A DNA stretch of 64,000 nt from Mesorhizobium loti CJ3sym (GTDB taxonomy: Bacteria > Pseudomonadota > Alphaproteobacteria > Rhizobiales > Rhizobiaceae). How positions within the stretch are numbered: the first letter of the stretch is position 1; the number at the start of each line of letters is the position of its first letter. The notes under the pieces were generated by a model that did not search any database, was not told where the DNA came from, and saw only the letters and a program-made list of their open reading frames with translations. Both the position numbers and the translations under genes were made by a program. This document shows, piece after piece, positions 56,157-64,000 of this stretch. Location: the NCBI RefSeq assembly GCF_000472785.1, contig NZ_AXAL01000006.1:124208-188207 (forward strand). Reading direction: 5' to 3'.

Positions 56157-57719
56157 ATGCCAGAGCGCGCCGAACCACAGTCCTTCTTGGTCACCATCCT
56201 GCCGTTCATGGTGATGTGCGTGGGGATGTTCATCGCGCTGCTCGACATCCAGATCGTCGCCTCCTCGCTGCAGGATATTGGCGGCGGCCTGTCGGCGGCA
56301 CAGGATCAGATCGGCTGGGTGCAGACCTCCTATCTGGTGGCGGAAATCATTGTCATTCCGCTGTCGGGCTGGCTCACACGGGTGTTCTCGACACGCTGGC
56401 TGTTCACCATCTCGGCGGCCGGCTTCACGCTGGCCAGCATGCTGTGCGGCTTCGCCTGGAGCATCGAAAGCATGATTGTGTTCCGCGCGCTGCAGGGGTT
56501 GCTCGGGGCGTCGATGATCCCGACGGTCTTCACCTCGTCGTTCCACTATTTCCAGGGGCCTAGGCGCGTCTATGCGGCCGCGGTGGTCGGCAGCATCGCC
56601 TCGATCGCGCCGACGCTCGGCCCCGTCATCGGCGGCTGGATCACCGATACGCTGAGCTGGCACTGGCTGTTCTATGTCAACGTCATTCCGGGCACCATCA
56701 TCACCATCCTCGTCGCGGCGTTGGTCAAAATCGACAAAGCCGATCCGTCGCTGCTGAAGGGCGCCGACTATATCGGCATGGTGCTGATGGCGGTCAGTCT
56801 CGGCACGGCCGAATATGTGCTGGAAGAAGGCACGCGCTGGAACTGGTTCGACGATGCAACGATCCGCAATGGCGCTATCGTTGCCAGTGTTACGATGGTT
56901 CTGTTCGTCATTCGCAGCCTGACCTATGCGCAGCCGGTGGTCGATTTCCGCGCCTTCGGCAACCGCAATTTCGCCATTGGCTGCTTTCTCTCCTTCGTCA
57001 CCGGCATCGGCATCTTCGCCACGATCTATCTGACGCCGCTATTCCTGGGGTACGTGCGCGGCTACGACGCTTTCCAGACCGGGATGGCGGTGTTTTCCAC
57101 CGGCGTGGCCTCGATGGTCGGCGTTCCCGTCTACATCTTCCTCGCCAAGCGCTTCGACACGCGCTGGCTGATGATGTTCGGGCTCGCCTCCTTCGGCGCC
57201 TCGATGTGGAGTTTCAGTGCCATCACCAGTCAGTGGGGTGCGGCCGAGCTTTTGATCCCGCAATTGTTTCGCGGCTTTCCGCAGGTCTTCGCCGTCGCGC
57301 CAAGCGTCAATCTCGGCCTCGGCAGCCTGCCGCCCGAACGGCTGAAATATGCCAGTGGCCTGTTCAACACGATGCGCAATCTCGGCGGCGCGGTCGGCAT
57401 CGCCATTTGCGGCGCGATCCTGAACGACCGCACCAACTTCCATTTCCTGACCATCGCCTCGCATCTGACGCCACAGAACGAGGCCGCGATGCGGCTCGTC
57501 GACACTATCGCGCAGCGCTATGGCCAGCTGCCCGGCGCGGTCGCCGATGGTCATACCGCGTCGCTGAAGCAGTTGTGGGCGCTCGCCTATCGCGAGGCAT
57601 CGACCATGGCTTACGCCGATGCGTTCCTGGTGATCATGGCCGCCTTCGTCATCGCCACCGCGCTGGTTCCGTTCCTGCGCAATGTCGCGCCGAAAGCACC
57701 GCCGCCGGACGCTCACTGA
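56157..57719 (+). CDS. emrB: EmrB-type multidrug efflux MFS transporter (DHA2)
   Basis: 520 residues with 14 predicted helices. DHA2 motifs: FMVMCVGMFIALLDIQIVAS, IGWVQTSYLVAEIIVIPLSG, motif C GPVIGGWITDTLSWHWLFYV, and GLFNTMRNLGGAVGIAICGA. It exports toxic hydrophobic compounds together with the EmrA-like protein, under the HxlR regulator. TGAGGA precedes ATG 56157. Confidence 0.93.
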   Translation: MPERAEPQSFLVTILPFMVMCVGMFIALLDIQIVASSLQDIGGGLSAAQDQIGWVQTSYLVAEIIVIPLSGWLTRVFSTRWLFTISAAGFTLASMLCGFAWSIESMIVFRALQGLLGASMIPTVFTSSFHYFQGPRRVYAAAVVGSIASIAPTLGPVIGGWITDTLSWHWLFYVNVIPGTIITILVAALVKIDKADPSLLKGADYIGMVLMAVSLGTAEYVLEEGTRWNWFDDATIRNGAIVASVTMVLFVIRSLTYAQPVVDFRAFGNRNFAIGCFLSFVTGIGIFATIYLTPLFLGYVRGYDAFQTGMAVFSTGVASMVGVPVYIFLAKRFDTRWLMMFGLASFGASMWSFSAITSQWGAAELLIPQLFRGFPQVFAVAPSVNLGLGSLPPERLKYASGLFNTMRNLGGAVGIAICGAILNDRTNFHFLTIASHLTPQNEAAMRLVDTIAQRYGQLPGAVADGHTASLKQLWALAYREASTMAYADAFLVIMAAFVIATALVPFLRNVAPKAPPPDAH

Positions 57720-57755
57720 GAGCCCGGGTTTTCGGGTTGTCGGCACTTCAGCGAT

Positions 57756-58379
57756 TCATCGCGACGGGGTGGCGCCCGTAACCGTCTTTTTGCCGAAAGC
57801 CTGCCAGCGGGCTTCGACTTCGGCGCGAAGCCGGTCGCGGTCAGTGGAGAGCACCTCATGAGGCAACGCGACAAACCGTTTGCCATCCTGGGCCGGGAAA
57901 ATGTTGCCCAGACGGGAGGCCGTGAGGTTCGGGGCGAATGTGAAGGTCACCAGACCGATGCCGAGCCGCTTTGGCCCCCTGCTGTTTCGGTAGACAGCCC
58001 GCCATAGAGGCATGATCGTTTCATCCATGAATGCCTCGGAAACCTGCAGTGCGGTGACATCCCGGTACTGGTCTTTGCCCCAGCGATACCAAGACGTGCC
58101 CCATCGCCTCTTCACAACCTCGAAGGTAATGTCGAGCCAGGAAATGTCCTCCACCTCCCGCCAGGGGACGTCGAGAAAGACATAGCCGTCGAGATTGAGG
58201 CGCAACCCGTCCGGCGATAGCCGCAAGAATGGCTCGGCGGTCAGCCATCCGTTCGTTTGCCAGACAGTCGCGAAGGCGGCCGCAGCCGCCACCGGAAGAC
58301 CCAACAACCAGTTCTTGGCCCCGAAGGCGACAACGAGCCCGACCACGAGAATAAGCGCCGAGAGGGCGGTGAATTTCAA
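57756..58379 (-). CDS. Two-helix membrane protein with PH-like domain, unknown
   Basis: About 207 residues from TTG 58379. Two adjacent membrane helices (LSALILVVGLVVAFGAKNWL, PVAAAAAFATVWQTNGWLTA) precede a soluble domain with LRLNLDGYVFLDVPWREVED, similar in pattern to bacterial PH-like (YdbT-type) domains. Start is uncertain; no strong ribosome site. Function unknown. Confidence 0.6.
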   Translation of the reverse strand: MKFTALSALILVVGLVVAFGAKNWLLGLPVAAAAAFATVWQTNGWLTAEPFLRLSPDGLRLNLDGYVFLDVPWREVEDISWLDITFEVVKRRWGTSWYRWGKDQYRDVTALQVSEAFMDETIMPLWRAVYRNSRGPKRLGIGLVTFTFAPNLTASRLGNIFPAQDGKRFVALPHEVLSTDRDRLRAEVEARWQAFGKKTVTGATPSR

Positions 58380-58615
58380 CGCGGCCTTGCCGGTGCATAG
58401 GCAATGATCTGGCTGACGTCTTGTGCCTGGTCTGAACTCAACGGTCCGCCTCCCATAGCCGGCACGGCTTTGCAGGCAAGAGCCGCCGCCAAGACAGTCA
58501 AGTACGATACAGGCTGACGATCGGCCCAACAAGCCCAGCGCTGAACCGCACAGCGTCGATGGTGGCGTCCGCGTCAAGGCACCGGCTCGCGGCGGGGGCC
58601 GGGGCAAGCTATTGC

Positions 58616-59872
58616 CTAGTCACCCGCGCGCGCCAGCAAAAGCGCGCGCTCCCTGTCATTGCCGGTCAATTGGGCGGCCTGGCGGAACGCGGCGCGGGCT
58701 TCCGCCTGATGTCCCAGCTTCTCCAGGAGATCGCCGCGCACGGTGGGCAAGAGGTGCGAGTCCTTCAGGCGCGGTTCGTCCTTCAGCGCCTCGACGATGG
58801 CCAGACCCTGCGCCGGTCCGAACGCCATGCCGACGGCCACCGCCCGGTTGATTTCGACGATGGGCGAGGGGGCCGCCAAGGCCAGAGCCTGATAGTATGC
58901 CGATATTGCGATCCAGTCGGTGTCGGCGGCTGTTGCCGCGCGGCTGTGGCAGGCGGCGATCATCGCCTGCAGGAGATAGGGGCCGGGTGTCGATGTCAGC
59001 GTCATCGCGCGGTTAAGGCCGTCGAGGCCACGCCGGATCAGCGACCAGTTCCATCGGCCGCGGTCCTGGTCGAGCAGCAGGATCGGTTCGCCCGCGCGGC
59101 CGGTGCGGGCGGGGAAGCGCGCGGCGTTGAGCTCCATCAGCGACACCAGGCCTTGCACTTCAGGCTCATCCGGCATCAGTGCCGCCAGCGAACGGCCAAG
59201 GCGCAGCGCTTCGCCGCAGAGATCGGCGCGCAGCCAGTCCGGCCCGGCGGTGGCCACATAGCCTTCGTTGAAAGTGAGGTAGACCACCTCCAGCACGGCG
59301 GCGAGGCGTTCGCGACGCACCTCGCCGCGCGGTGTCTCGAACGGGATGGCGGCATCGCGAAGCGTCCGCTTGGCGCGGACGATGCGCTGGGCGATGGTGG
59401 CTTCGGGCACCAGGAAGGCGCGGGCGATCTGAGGCGTCGACAGCCCGCCCAGCAGCCGCAGCGCCAGTGCCGCGCGCTGCTCGGCCGGCAACAGCGGATG
59501 GCAAGCGGTGAAGATCAACCGCAACAGGTCATCGTCGATATCCTCGTCGAGCGCGGCCTCGACGTCGGGCATCTCGCGCTCAAGCTCGGTGAGGTCGATA
59601 GCGAGTTCACGATGCTTGCCGTCGATCATGGTGGTGCGGCGAAGCCGGTCGAGCGCCCGGTTCCTGGCGACCTCGGTCAGCCAGGCGGCCGGGTTGCGCG
59701 GGATGCCGTCCCGAGGCCAGCGCTCCAGCGCCAGCAGGAAGGCGTCTTGCGCGATCTCCTCGGCCAGCCCGACATCCCTGAGATAGCGCACGAGCCTGGC
59801 GGCGAGCTTCGGCTGCTCGATCCGCCAAACCGCTTCGATGGTGGCCGCTTCGATGGTGGCCTTGGCAGTCAA
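58616..59872 (-). CDS. ECF-type RNA polymerase sigma factor, ECF42-like with TPR C terminus
   Basis: 418 residues. N-terminal sigma regions 2 and 4: LAARLVRYLRDVGLAEEIAQ DAF, LTEVARNRALDRLRR and LLGGLSTPQIARAFLVPEAT with IAQRIVRAKRTLR. The C-terminal 230 residues carry the DUF6596/TPR-like region of ECF42 (EVVYLTFNEGYVA, RAVAVGMAFGPAQGLAIVEA). The TTG start overlaps the stop of the DGPF gene (TTGA), the typical pairing for this group. Its N terminus contains a 15-bp tandem repeat (ATIEAATIEA). Confidence 0.92.
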   Translation of the reverse strand: MTAKATIEAATIEAVWRIEQPKLAARLVRYLRDVGLAEEIAQDAFLLALERWPRDGIPRNPAAWLTEVARNRALDRLRRTTMIDGKHRELAIDLTELEREMPDVEAALDEDIDDDLLRLIFTACHPLLPAEQRAALALRLLGGLSTPQIARAFLVPEATIAQRIVRAKRTLRDAAIPFETPRGEVRRERLAAVLEVVYLTFNEGYVATAGPDWLRADLCGEALRLGRSLAALMPDEPEVQGLVSLMELNAARFPARTGRAGEPILLLDQDRGRWNWSLIRRGLDGLNRAMTLTSTPGPYLLQAMIAACHSRAATAADTDWIAISAYYQALALAAPSPIVEINRAVAVGMAFGPAQGLAIVEALKDEPRLKDSHLLPTVRGDLLEKLGHQAEARAAFRQAAQLTGNDRERALLLARAGD

Positions 59873-60273
59873 CCGTTCATCTCGCCAAAGCTTTCCGCCA
59901 CCTTCTGGACGTCCTCGGGGAACTCGCTGATCTCGAAGACGCGGCGAACCTCGATCACATCATTCTCGCCGGCAGGGCAGCGGCGGGCCCATTCGATGGC
60001 CTCTTCACGCGAGCGCACGTCGATCACCCAATAGCCGCCCAGCACTTCCTTGACCTCGGCGAACGGGCCGTCGGTGACGGCAGGCTTGCCGCCCTTGTAG
60101 GTGACCCGCGCGCCCGATGATGGCGGATGCAGCCCGTCAAGCGCCAGCAGCACGCCGGCCTTCTTCAACTCCTCATTGTATTTCATCATCCGCTCCACCG
60201 CCTTGGCATCGGGCATGACATCGGGCGCCGCCTCCGCGTAGCCGCCGGGGATCATGAGCATCATTAACCGCAT
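59869..60273 (-). CDS. YciI/DGPF-domain protein, partner of the sigma factor
   Basis: 134 residues: MRLMMLMIPGGYAEAAPDVM, the DGPF motif in TDGPFAEVKEVLGGYWVIDV, and EAIEWARRCPAGENDVIEVR. DGPF proteins accompany ECF42 sigma factors and are their conserved targets. AAGGAG precedes ATG 60273. The promoter just upstream has the ECF -35/-10 pattern, so the operon is likely self-activated by the sigma factor. Confidence 0.92.
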   Translation of the reverse strand: MRLMMLMIPGGYAEAAPDVMPDAKAVERMMKYNEELKKAGVLLALDGLHPPSSGARVTYKGGKPAVTDGPFAEVKEVLGGYWVIDVRSREEAIEWARRCPAGENDVIEVRRVFEISEFPEDVQKVAESFGEMNG

Positions 60274-60307
60274 GGTCTTTCTCCTTGGTTGGTTGGTTCG
60301 ATCATAT

Positions 60308-60334
60308 GACGAACGGGAGATGGCGAAATCGACA
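60308..60334 (-). promoter_or_regulatory. ECF-type promoter of the DGPF-sigma operon
   Basis: On the minus strand TGTCGA (60334-60329), a 17-base spacer and CGTC (60311-60308) lie about 35 bases before the DGPF start. TGTCGA with a CGTC-type -10 is the pattern reported for ECF42 promoters, as I recall. Confidence 0.7.
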
Positions 60335-60436
60335 CGAGTGGCAAAAAAGTTCAAATCCCCGGTCGCGCCAAAGACCAGAGGTGTTGGACCCCCATATGGG
60401 CGAGGCTGCCATCTGGCCCTGCCAGTTTGCCCTGAT

Positions 60437-61384
60437 ATGTCAGGCTGCAATCCTCATTCGAGCAAATCCGTGAAGTCATCCAGCCTGGCCGGCGCAATCT
60501 CCCCCACCATACCGGTGCTCGTCTGCGCGTTCGGCATCTTCCTGCTGTCCGGCATGGATGCGGCGATGAAGGTGCTGGTCATCGCGGTGGGCGTTTACAA
60601 CACGGTGCTTTGGCGCAGCATGCTGGCGACCGTCGTCGCGAGCGCGGGCTGGCTGGCGGGGCCGCGCTCGATTCCGTCGCCTTCCGTGCTGAGGCTGCAT
60701 GCGCTGCGTGCCGTGGTTGTCGGCATCGTCCTGTTGTCGTTTTTCTGGGGGCTTGCCAGGCTGCCGCTCGCGGAGGCGATCGGGCTTAGTTTCGTCGCGC
60801 CGCTTTTCGCTCTCTTGCTGGCGACGCTGTTGCTGGGGGAGAAAATACAGCGGCAGGCGATCTGGGCTTCGCTGGCCGGCATGGCCGGTGTTGTCATCAT
60901 CATAGCCGGACAATTCGGGCATGCGACCTATGCCAGGGATGCCTTGCTTGGCACGGTGGCGGTTCTCGCCTCGACGGCGTTCTACGCCTACAATCTGATC
61001 CTGGCTCGGCAACAGGCGCAGGTGGCCAAACCCATCGAGATCATGCTGTTCCAGAACCTTTGTCTGGCGATCATGCTCGTTCTCGCGGCACCTTGGCTAG
61101 CCGTTGCCTTGCCTGGCGATCTCTGGCTTCCGCTGGCCGGCGTGACGGCGCTGTCGCTCACCGGCCAGTTCCTGATGAGCTGGGCCTATGCGCGCGCCGA
61201 AGCGCAATATCTGATTCCAACGGAATATTCGGCCTTCATCTGGGCGATCGTGCTTGGCTGGTTTTTCTTCGGGGAGGCGGTGACCTGGACCACGCTGGCG
61301 GGAGCCGGCCTCATCGTGGCCAGCTGCCTGATCGCCGCGCGCTCGAACCCCAGACTTGCCGAGCCGATCGAAGCCGCGGTTTGA
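60437..61384 (+). CDS. EamA/DMT-family transporter (RhaT-like)
   Basis: About 315 residues with ten helices in two EamA halves: VLVCAFGIFLLSGMDAAMKV, VVGIVLLSFFWGLARLPLAE, FVAPLFALLLATLLLGEKIQ, then GQFLMSWAYARAEAQYLIPT and SAFIWAIVLGWFFFGEAVTW. An inner-membrane metabolite exporter or permease; substrate unknown. ATG 60437 or GTG 60470 are both possible starts. Divergent from the sigma operon. Confidence 0.88.
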   Translation: MSGCNPHSSKSVKSSSLAGAISPTIPVLVCAFGIFLLSGMDAAMKVLVIAVGVYNTVLWRSMLATVVASAGWLAGPRSIPSPSVLRLHALRAVVVGIVLLSFFWGLARLPLAEAIGLSFVAPLFALLLATLLLGEKIQRQAIWASLAGMAGVVIIIAGQFGHATYARDALLGTVAVLASTAFYAYNLILARQQAQVAKPIEIMLFQNLCLAIMLVLAAPWLAVALPGDLWLPLAGVTALSLTGQFLMSWAYARAEAQYLIPTEYSAFIWAIVLGWFFFGEAVTWTTLAGAGLIVASCLIAARSNPRLAEPIEAAV

Positions 61385-61733
61385 GGCGGAAGCGCCCTCC
61401 ACGACGCGTCGACGCGTAGTTCTCACCGCAGAAATTGCACGATCCTATCAAAAGCAGGGAGCGCTTGTGCGTAGCCTGAATCAAGCGTGATCGTAAGTAT
61501 ATCTGCTTATTGTAAAACTTTACTAAATATTTCATCAGCCGAATTACGGTCTGTAGACCATCCGTCGGGTTGTTGTGCTTCCAGTTCGGAAAACATCACT
61601 GAATGTTCGATGTAATGGTGAACTATGTGGCAAGCTCCTGGAACGCGATCTTGCATGGCGATTTTGGTCCGGATGCGGCCATCTGGAATCGAACGATCCA
61701 GGCAGGCGAGGCATCAGGAGAAGGATTTATCCG
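61385..61733. other. AT-rich gap before the glycanase gene, with a small ORF at its right end
   Basis: The stretch 61480-61550 is clearly AT-rich compared with the window and likely holds the promoter of the glycanase/secretion genes. The right part contains the small ORF listed separately. No terminator or repeat recognised. Confidence 0.45.
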
Positions 61734-61737
61734 ATGA
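61603..61737 (+). CDS. 44-residue small ORF coupled to the glycanase gene
   Basis: ATG 61603 opens MFDVMVNYVASSWNAILHGD and continues with FGPDAAIWNRTIQAGEASGE to TGA at 61735-61737. The stop overlaps the glycanase ATG as ATGA. The wording is coding-like and the overlap suggests translational coupling. There is no strong ribosome site of its own. It may be a real small protein, or an N-terminal relic. Confidence 0.45.
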   Translation: MFDVMVNYVASSWNAILHGDFGPDAAIWNRTIQAGEASGEGFIR

Positions 61738-63224
61738 GCTTCTTCGTCAACGCCCTAGGCGTTCCTCTTCCCTACAGCGGCGCTTCCACCCATTGGTACT
61801 CGGCGGCAGGGTCCGGGCCTGACTTGTACGGCAGCTCTGGAAACGACTCGTTCTACGGAGCAACCGGCGTCACCATGCACGGCGGCGCAGGCGATGACAT
61901 CTATTACCTCTATGCGGCGAGCAACAAGGTGGCCGAGGGCGCTGGGGCAGGCATCGACACGATCAGCACATGGATGAGCTACAAGCTCCCTGACAATGTC
62001 GAGAACCTCGTCGTCACAAACGCCAACAACTATGCTTTCGGAAACGGGTTGGACAACATCATCACCGCCCAGGCCGGGCACCAGACGCTGGACGGCGGCG
62101 CGGGAAACGATGTGCTGATCGACGGCGGCGGCGGTTACGACACTTTCATCGTCTCGAAAGGCAATGGAAGCGATCTGATAGCGAATTTTGCCGCCACGGA
62201 TACCGTCCGCCTGAATGGCTATGGGTTCACGTCGTTCGACGCCATCCACTCAAACATGATCCAGGCGGGATCGAACGTGCTGTTGAACCTCGGATCCGGC
62301 GAGATCCTCGAGTTCAAGGACACGACCATCGACAAGTTGCAGCCCGGCCAGTTCGAATTGCCGATCGACAAGTCCGCAATGAGCCTGTCCTTCAGCGACG
62401 ATTTCAACACGCTGAATCTTCACAATAGCCAGGGCGGCACCTGGGATACCAACTTCTCGTGGGGAGCGCCGAACGGCAGCACCTTGAGCAGCAACAACGA
62501 GCTGGAATGGTATATCGACGCCAATTACGCGCCGACGAGTTCGGTCCACCCGTTCAGCGTGAACAACGGTGTGCTCACCATCACCGCGGCGCAGGCGCCG
62601 GCGGACATCAAGCCGCTGATCAACAATTACGAATACACCTCAGGCATCCTGACGACCCACGACACCTTCTCGCAAACCTATGGCTATTTCGAAATGCGGG
62701 CCGACCTGCCAGAGCACGCCGGCGCCTGGCCGGCCTTCTGGCTGCTCCCGGAAGACGGTTCGTGGCCGCCGGAGCTCGATGTCGTGGAGACGATCGGCCA
62801 AGCCCCGAACACGTTGATCATGACGGCGCACTCGAATGAAACCGGAACGCACACCAAGGTCACGTCGACAGTGAGTGTCTCGGACCCCGCCGGTTTCCAC
62901 ACCTATGGCCTGCTCTGGACGCCGGACAAGCTTGTCTGGACCTATGACGGTGTGCAGGTCGCGGAAGCGGCGACGCCGTCCGACATGAACAAGCCCATGT
63001 ACATGCTGGTCGATCTCGCGGTCGGCGGCTTGGCCGGCGCCCCTCCGGATCATTTGGCCACGCCGGCCGAGATGAAGATCGACTACGTCCGCGCCTATAC
63101 GCTGGACAGTGCTCCGGCAAACGCGCTGAACATCACCAGCGGCAGCACTACATCCAGCACCGGCACGCACAGTATCGCCAGCAGCACGCTGCATGGCGGT
63201 TCCGAATTCGGGGGCCACGCGTAA
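61734..63224 (+). CDS. Secreted GH16 beta-glycanase with N-terminal RTX-like region
   Basis: 496 residues. Residues about 25-210 carry glycine-aspartate nonapeptide-like repeats of the RTX type (MHGGAGDDIYYLY, LDGGAGNDVLIDGGGGYDTF). Residues about 225-465 form a GH16 domain with the catalytic motif E347-LDVV-E352 and FEMRADLPEHAGAWPAFWLL. There is no Sec signal; calcium-binding repeats and the following ABC exporter indicate type I secretion. It resembles ExsH-type glycanases that trim exopolysaccharide, but here the repeats are N-terminal. AAGGA precedes ATG 61734. Confidence 0.92.
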   Translation: MSFFVNALGVPLPYSGASTHWYSAAGSGPDLYGSSGNDSFYGATGVTMHGGAGDDIYYLYAASNKVAEGAGAGIDTISTWMSYKLPDNVENLVVTNANNYAFGNGLDNIITAQAGHQTLDGGAGNDVLIDGGGGYDTFIVSKGNGSDLIANFAATDTVRLNGYGFTSFDAIHSNMIQAGSNVLLNLGSGEILEFKDTTIDKLQPGQFELPIDKSAMSLSFSDDFNTLNLHNSQGGTWDTNFSWGAPNGSTLSSNNELEWYIDANYAPTSSVHPFSVNNGVLTITAAQAPADIKPLINNYEYTSGILTTHDTFSQTYGYFEMRADLPEHAGAWPAFWLLPEDGSWPPELDVVETIGQAPNTLIMTAHSNETGTHTKVTSTVSVSDPAGFHTYGLLWTPDKLVWTYDGVQVAEAATPSDMNKPMYMLVDLAVGGLAGAPPDHLATPAEMKIDYVRAYTLDSAPANALNITSGSTTSSTGTHSIASSTLHGGSEFGGHA

Positions 63225-63259
63225 GGTCTCGGGATCATGCAGCGTAGGGGAATGTGGAA

Positions 63260-64000
63260 ATGACCGGACCGTCCGACCTGCGCCCGGTCTTCCTGCGCGC
63301 CATCGCCGATGTCGGCGTCTTCTCGCTGTTGATCAACATCCTGCTGTTGGTGATCCCGCTCTATCTGCTGCAGGTCTATGACCGCGTGCTGCCGTCCTCT
63401 AGCGTCGAGACGCTTGTCTATCTTTCGGGCATCGCGGTTCTCGCGCTCGCGGTTCTCGGGCTGCTGGACGCGATCCGCGCCGTTTACACGCAGCGCGTCG
63501 CGGCGACCCTCGACCGGAAGCTGGGTGCCGGCACATTCGCCGTTTCGCTCGGCGCAAAATATGCCGGCGGCCTGTCGCCACTGCGCGACCTCGCCTCGGT
63601 CTGCGCCTTCGTCAGGTCGCGCGGCGTGACGGTGTTGTTCGATCTGCCCTTCGCCCCTGTCTTTCTCGCCCTGCTGTATCTGATCCATCCGGTGCTGTTT
63701 TGGGTGACCGTCGGTGGCGCGGCGCTTCTGCTTCTCCTGGTCGTGGCCAACCAGCTTGCCATCGGCAGGAACGACGTGTTGTCCGCGGAGTGTTCGGCTT
63801 TAGCGAGCCAGGCAGAACAGGCCTTTACCCGCAATGCGGAAACGCTGCGTGCCATGGGCATGGTCGAGAACGCCGCGCAGGTCTGGCGACGGCACGTCGC
63901 GGCAGCGCTCACCCTCCATGACCGCTCCGCGAGTGCCAATGCGATCTTCAGCGGCGCTTCGCGGGCGCTGCGCATGATGCTGCAACTGGCGATCCTCGGC
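63260..64000 (+). CDS. Type I secretion ABC exporter (PrsD-like), N-terminal part
   Basis: 247 residues up to the window edge, without a stop. The membrane domain of HasD/PrtD/PrsD-type exporters is seen: VGVFSLLINILLLVIPLYLL, QVYDRVLPSSSVETLVYLSG, RGVTVLFDLPFAPVFLALLY, AFTRNAETLRAMGMVENAAQ. The ATPase domain lies beyond the window. It starts 35 bases after the glycanase and probably secretes it. Confidence 0.92.
   Translation, partial: MTGPSDLRPVFLRAIADVGVFSLLINILLLVIPLYLLQVYDRVLPSSSVETLVYLSGIAVLALAVLGLLDAIRAVYTQRVAATLDRKLGAGTFAVSLGAKYAGGLSPLRDLASVCAFVRSRGVTVLFDLPFAPVFLALLYLIHPVLFWVTVGGAALLLLLVVANQLAIGRNDVLSAECSALASQAEQAFTRNAETLRAMGMVENAAQVWRRHVAAALTLHDRSASANAIFSGASRALRMMLQLAILG

Overview
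The window is chromosomal DNA of an alphaproteobacterium of the order Rhizobiales, most likely Mesorhizobium or a close relative. This rests on the high GC content, rhizobial families (BA14K, DUF1127, DUF1344, DUF3137, DUF2778, a PetP/PetR-like pair, a UvrB with long extensions), and several classes of dispersed palindromic intergenic repeats that I recall from that group. I saw no tRNA, rRNA, CRISPR array, intact insertion sequence or prophage. Identifications come from reading the sequence and family knowledge; no database search was run.

Layout. 1-4610: the end of a FAD-linked oxidase, then a polar amino-acid ABC importer whose ATPase is fused to an M14/AstE-like (DUF2817) zinc hydrolase. 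4611-8200: a class III adenylate cyclase with TolB-like and TPR regions, then a scrap zone with gene remnants, including the catalytic half of a tyrosine recombinase. 8219-16600: a PetR/PetP-like regulator pair divergent from ilvE, an MBL hydrolase, BA14K, three cold-shock genes, a double-Kazal lipoprotein and several tiny conserved ORFs. 16731-26364: a TPR-sulfotransferase, small stress-type enzymes, an ABC-F ATPase with a possible leader-peptide attenuator, an EamA transporter and uvrB. 26491-33491: an envelope cluster with a DUF2778 protein, a Tat-exported PCMT-like methyltransferase, a membrane spermidine-synthase-like protein, an esterase-like protein and a small membrane gene broken by a stop codon. 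33511-45240: a LysR regulator divergent from a gamma-butyrobetaine-hydroxylase-like dioxygenase, an EF-hand secreted protein, a CapA-like protein and several unknown exported or membrane proteins. 45809-50579: a lipid kinase and a three-gene, 4-bp-overlapping catabolic operon (GMC oxidase, enolase-superfamily dehydratase, 3-hydroxyacid dehydrogenase). 50785-57719: purC, a thioesterase, and two HxlR regulators, one with an FMN reductase and one leading an EmrAB-type efflux operon. 57756-64000: an ECF42-like sigma factor with its DGPF/YciI partner and a visible ECF promoter, a DMT transporter, and a secreted GH16 glycanase with the start of its type I exporter.

The most unusual items are the hydrolase-ABC ATPase fusion, the ABC-F leader, the Tat methyltransferase/spermidine-synthase-like cluster, the ECF42 module with its promoter, the structured hairpin at 45184-45238, and repeats that have entered coding sequence (uvrB and the CapA-like gene).
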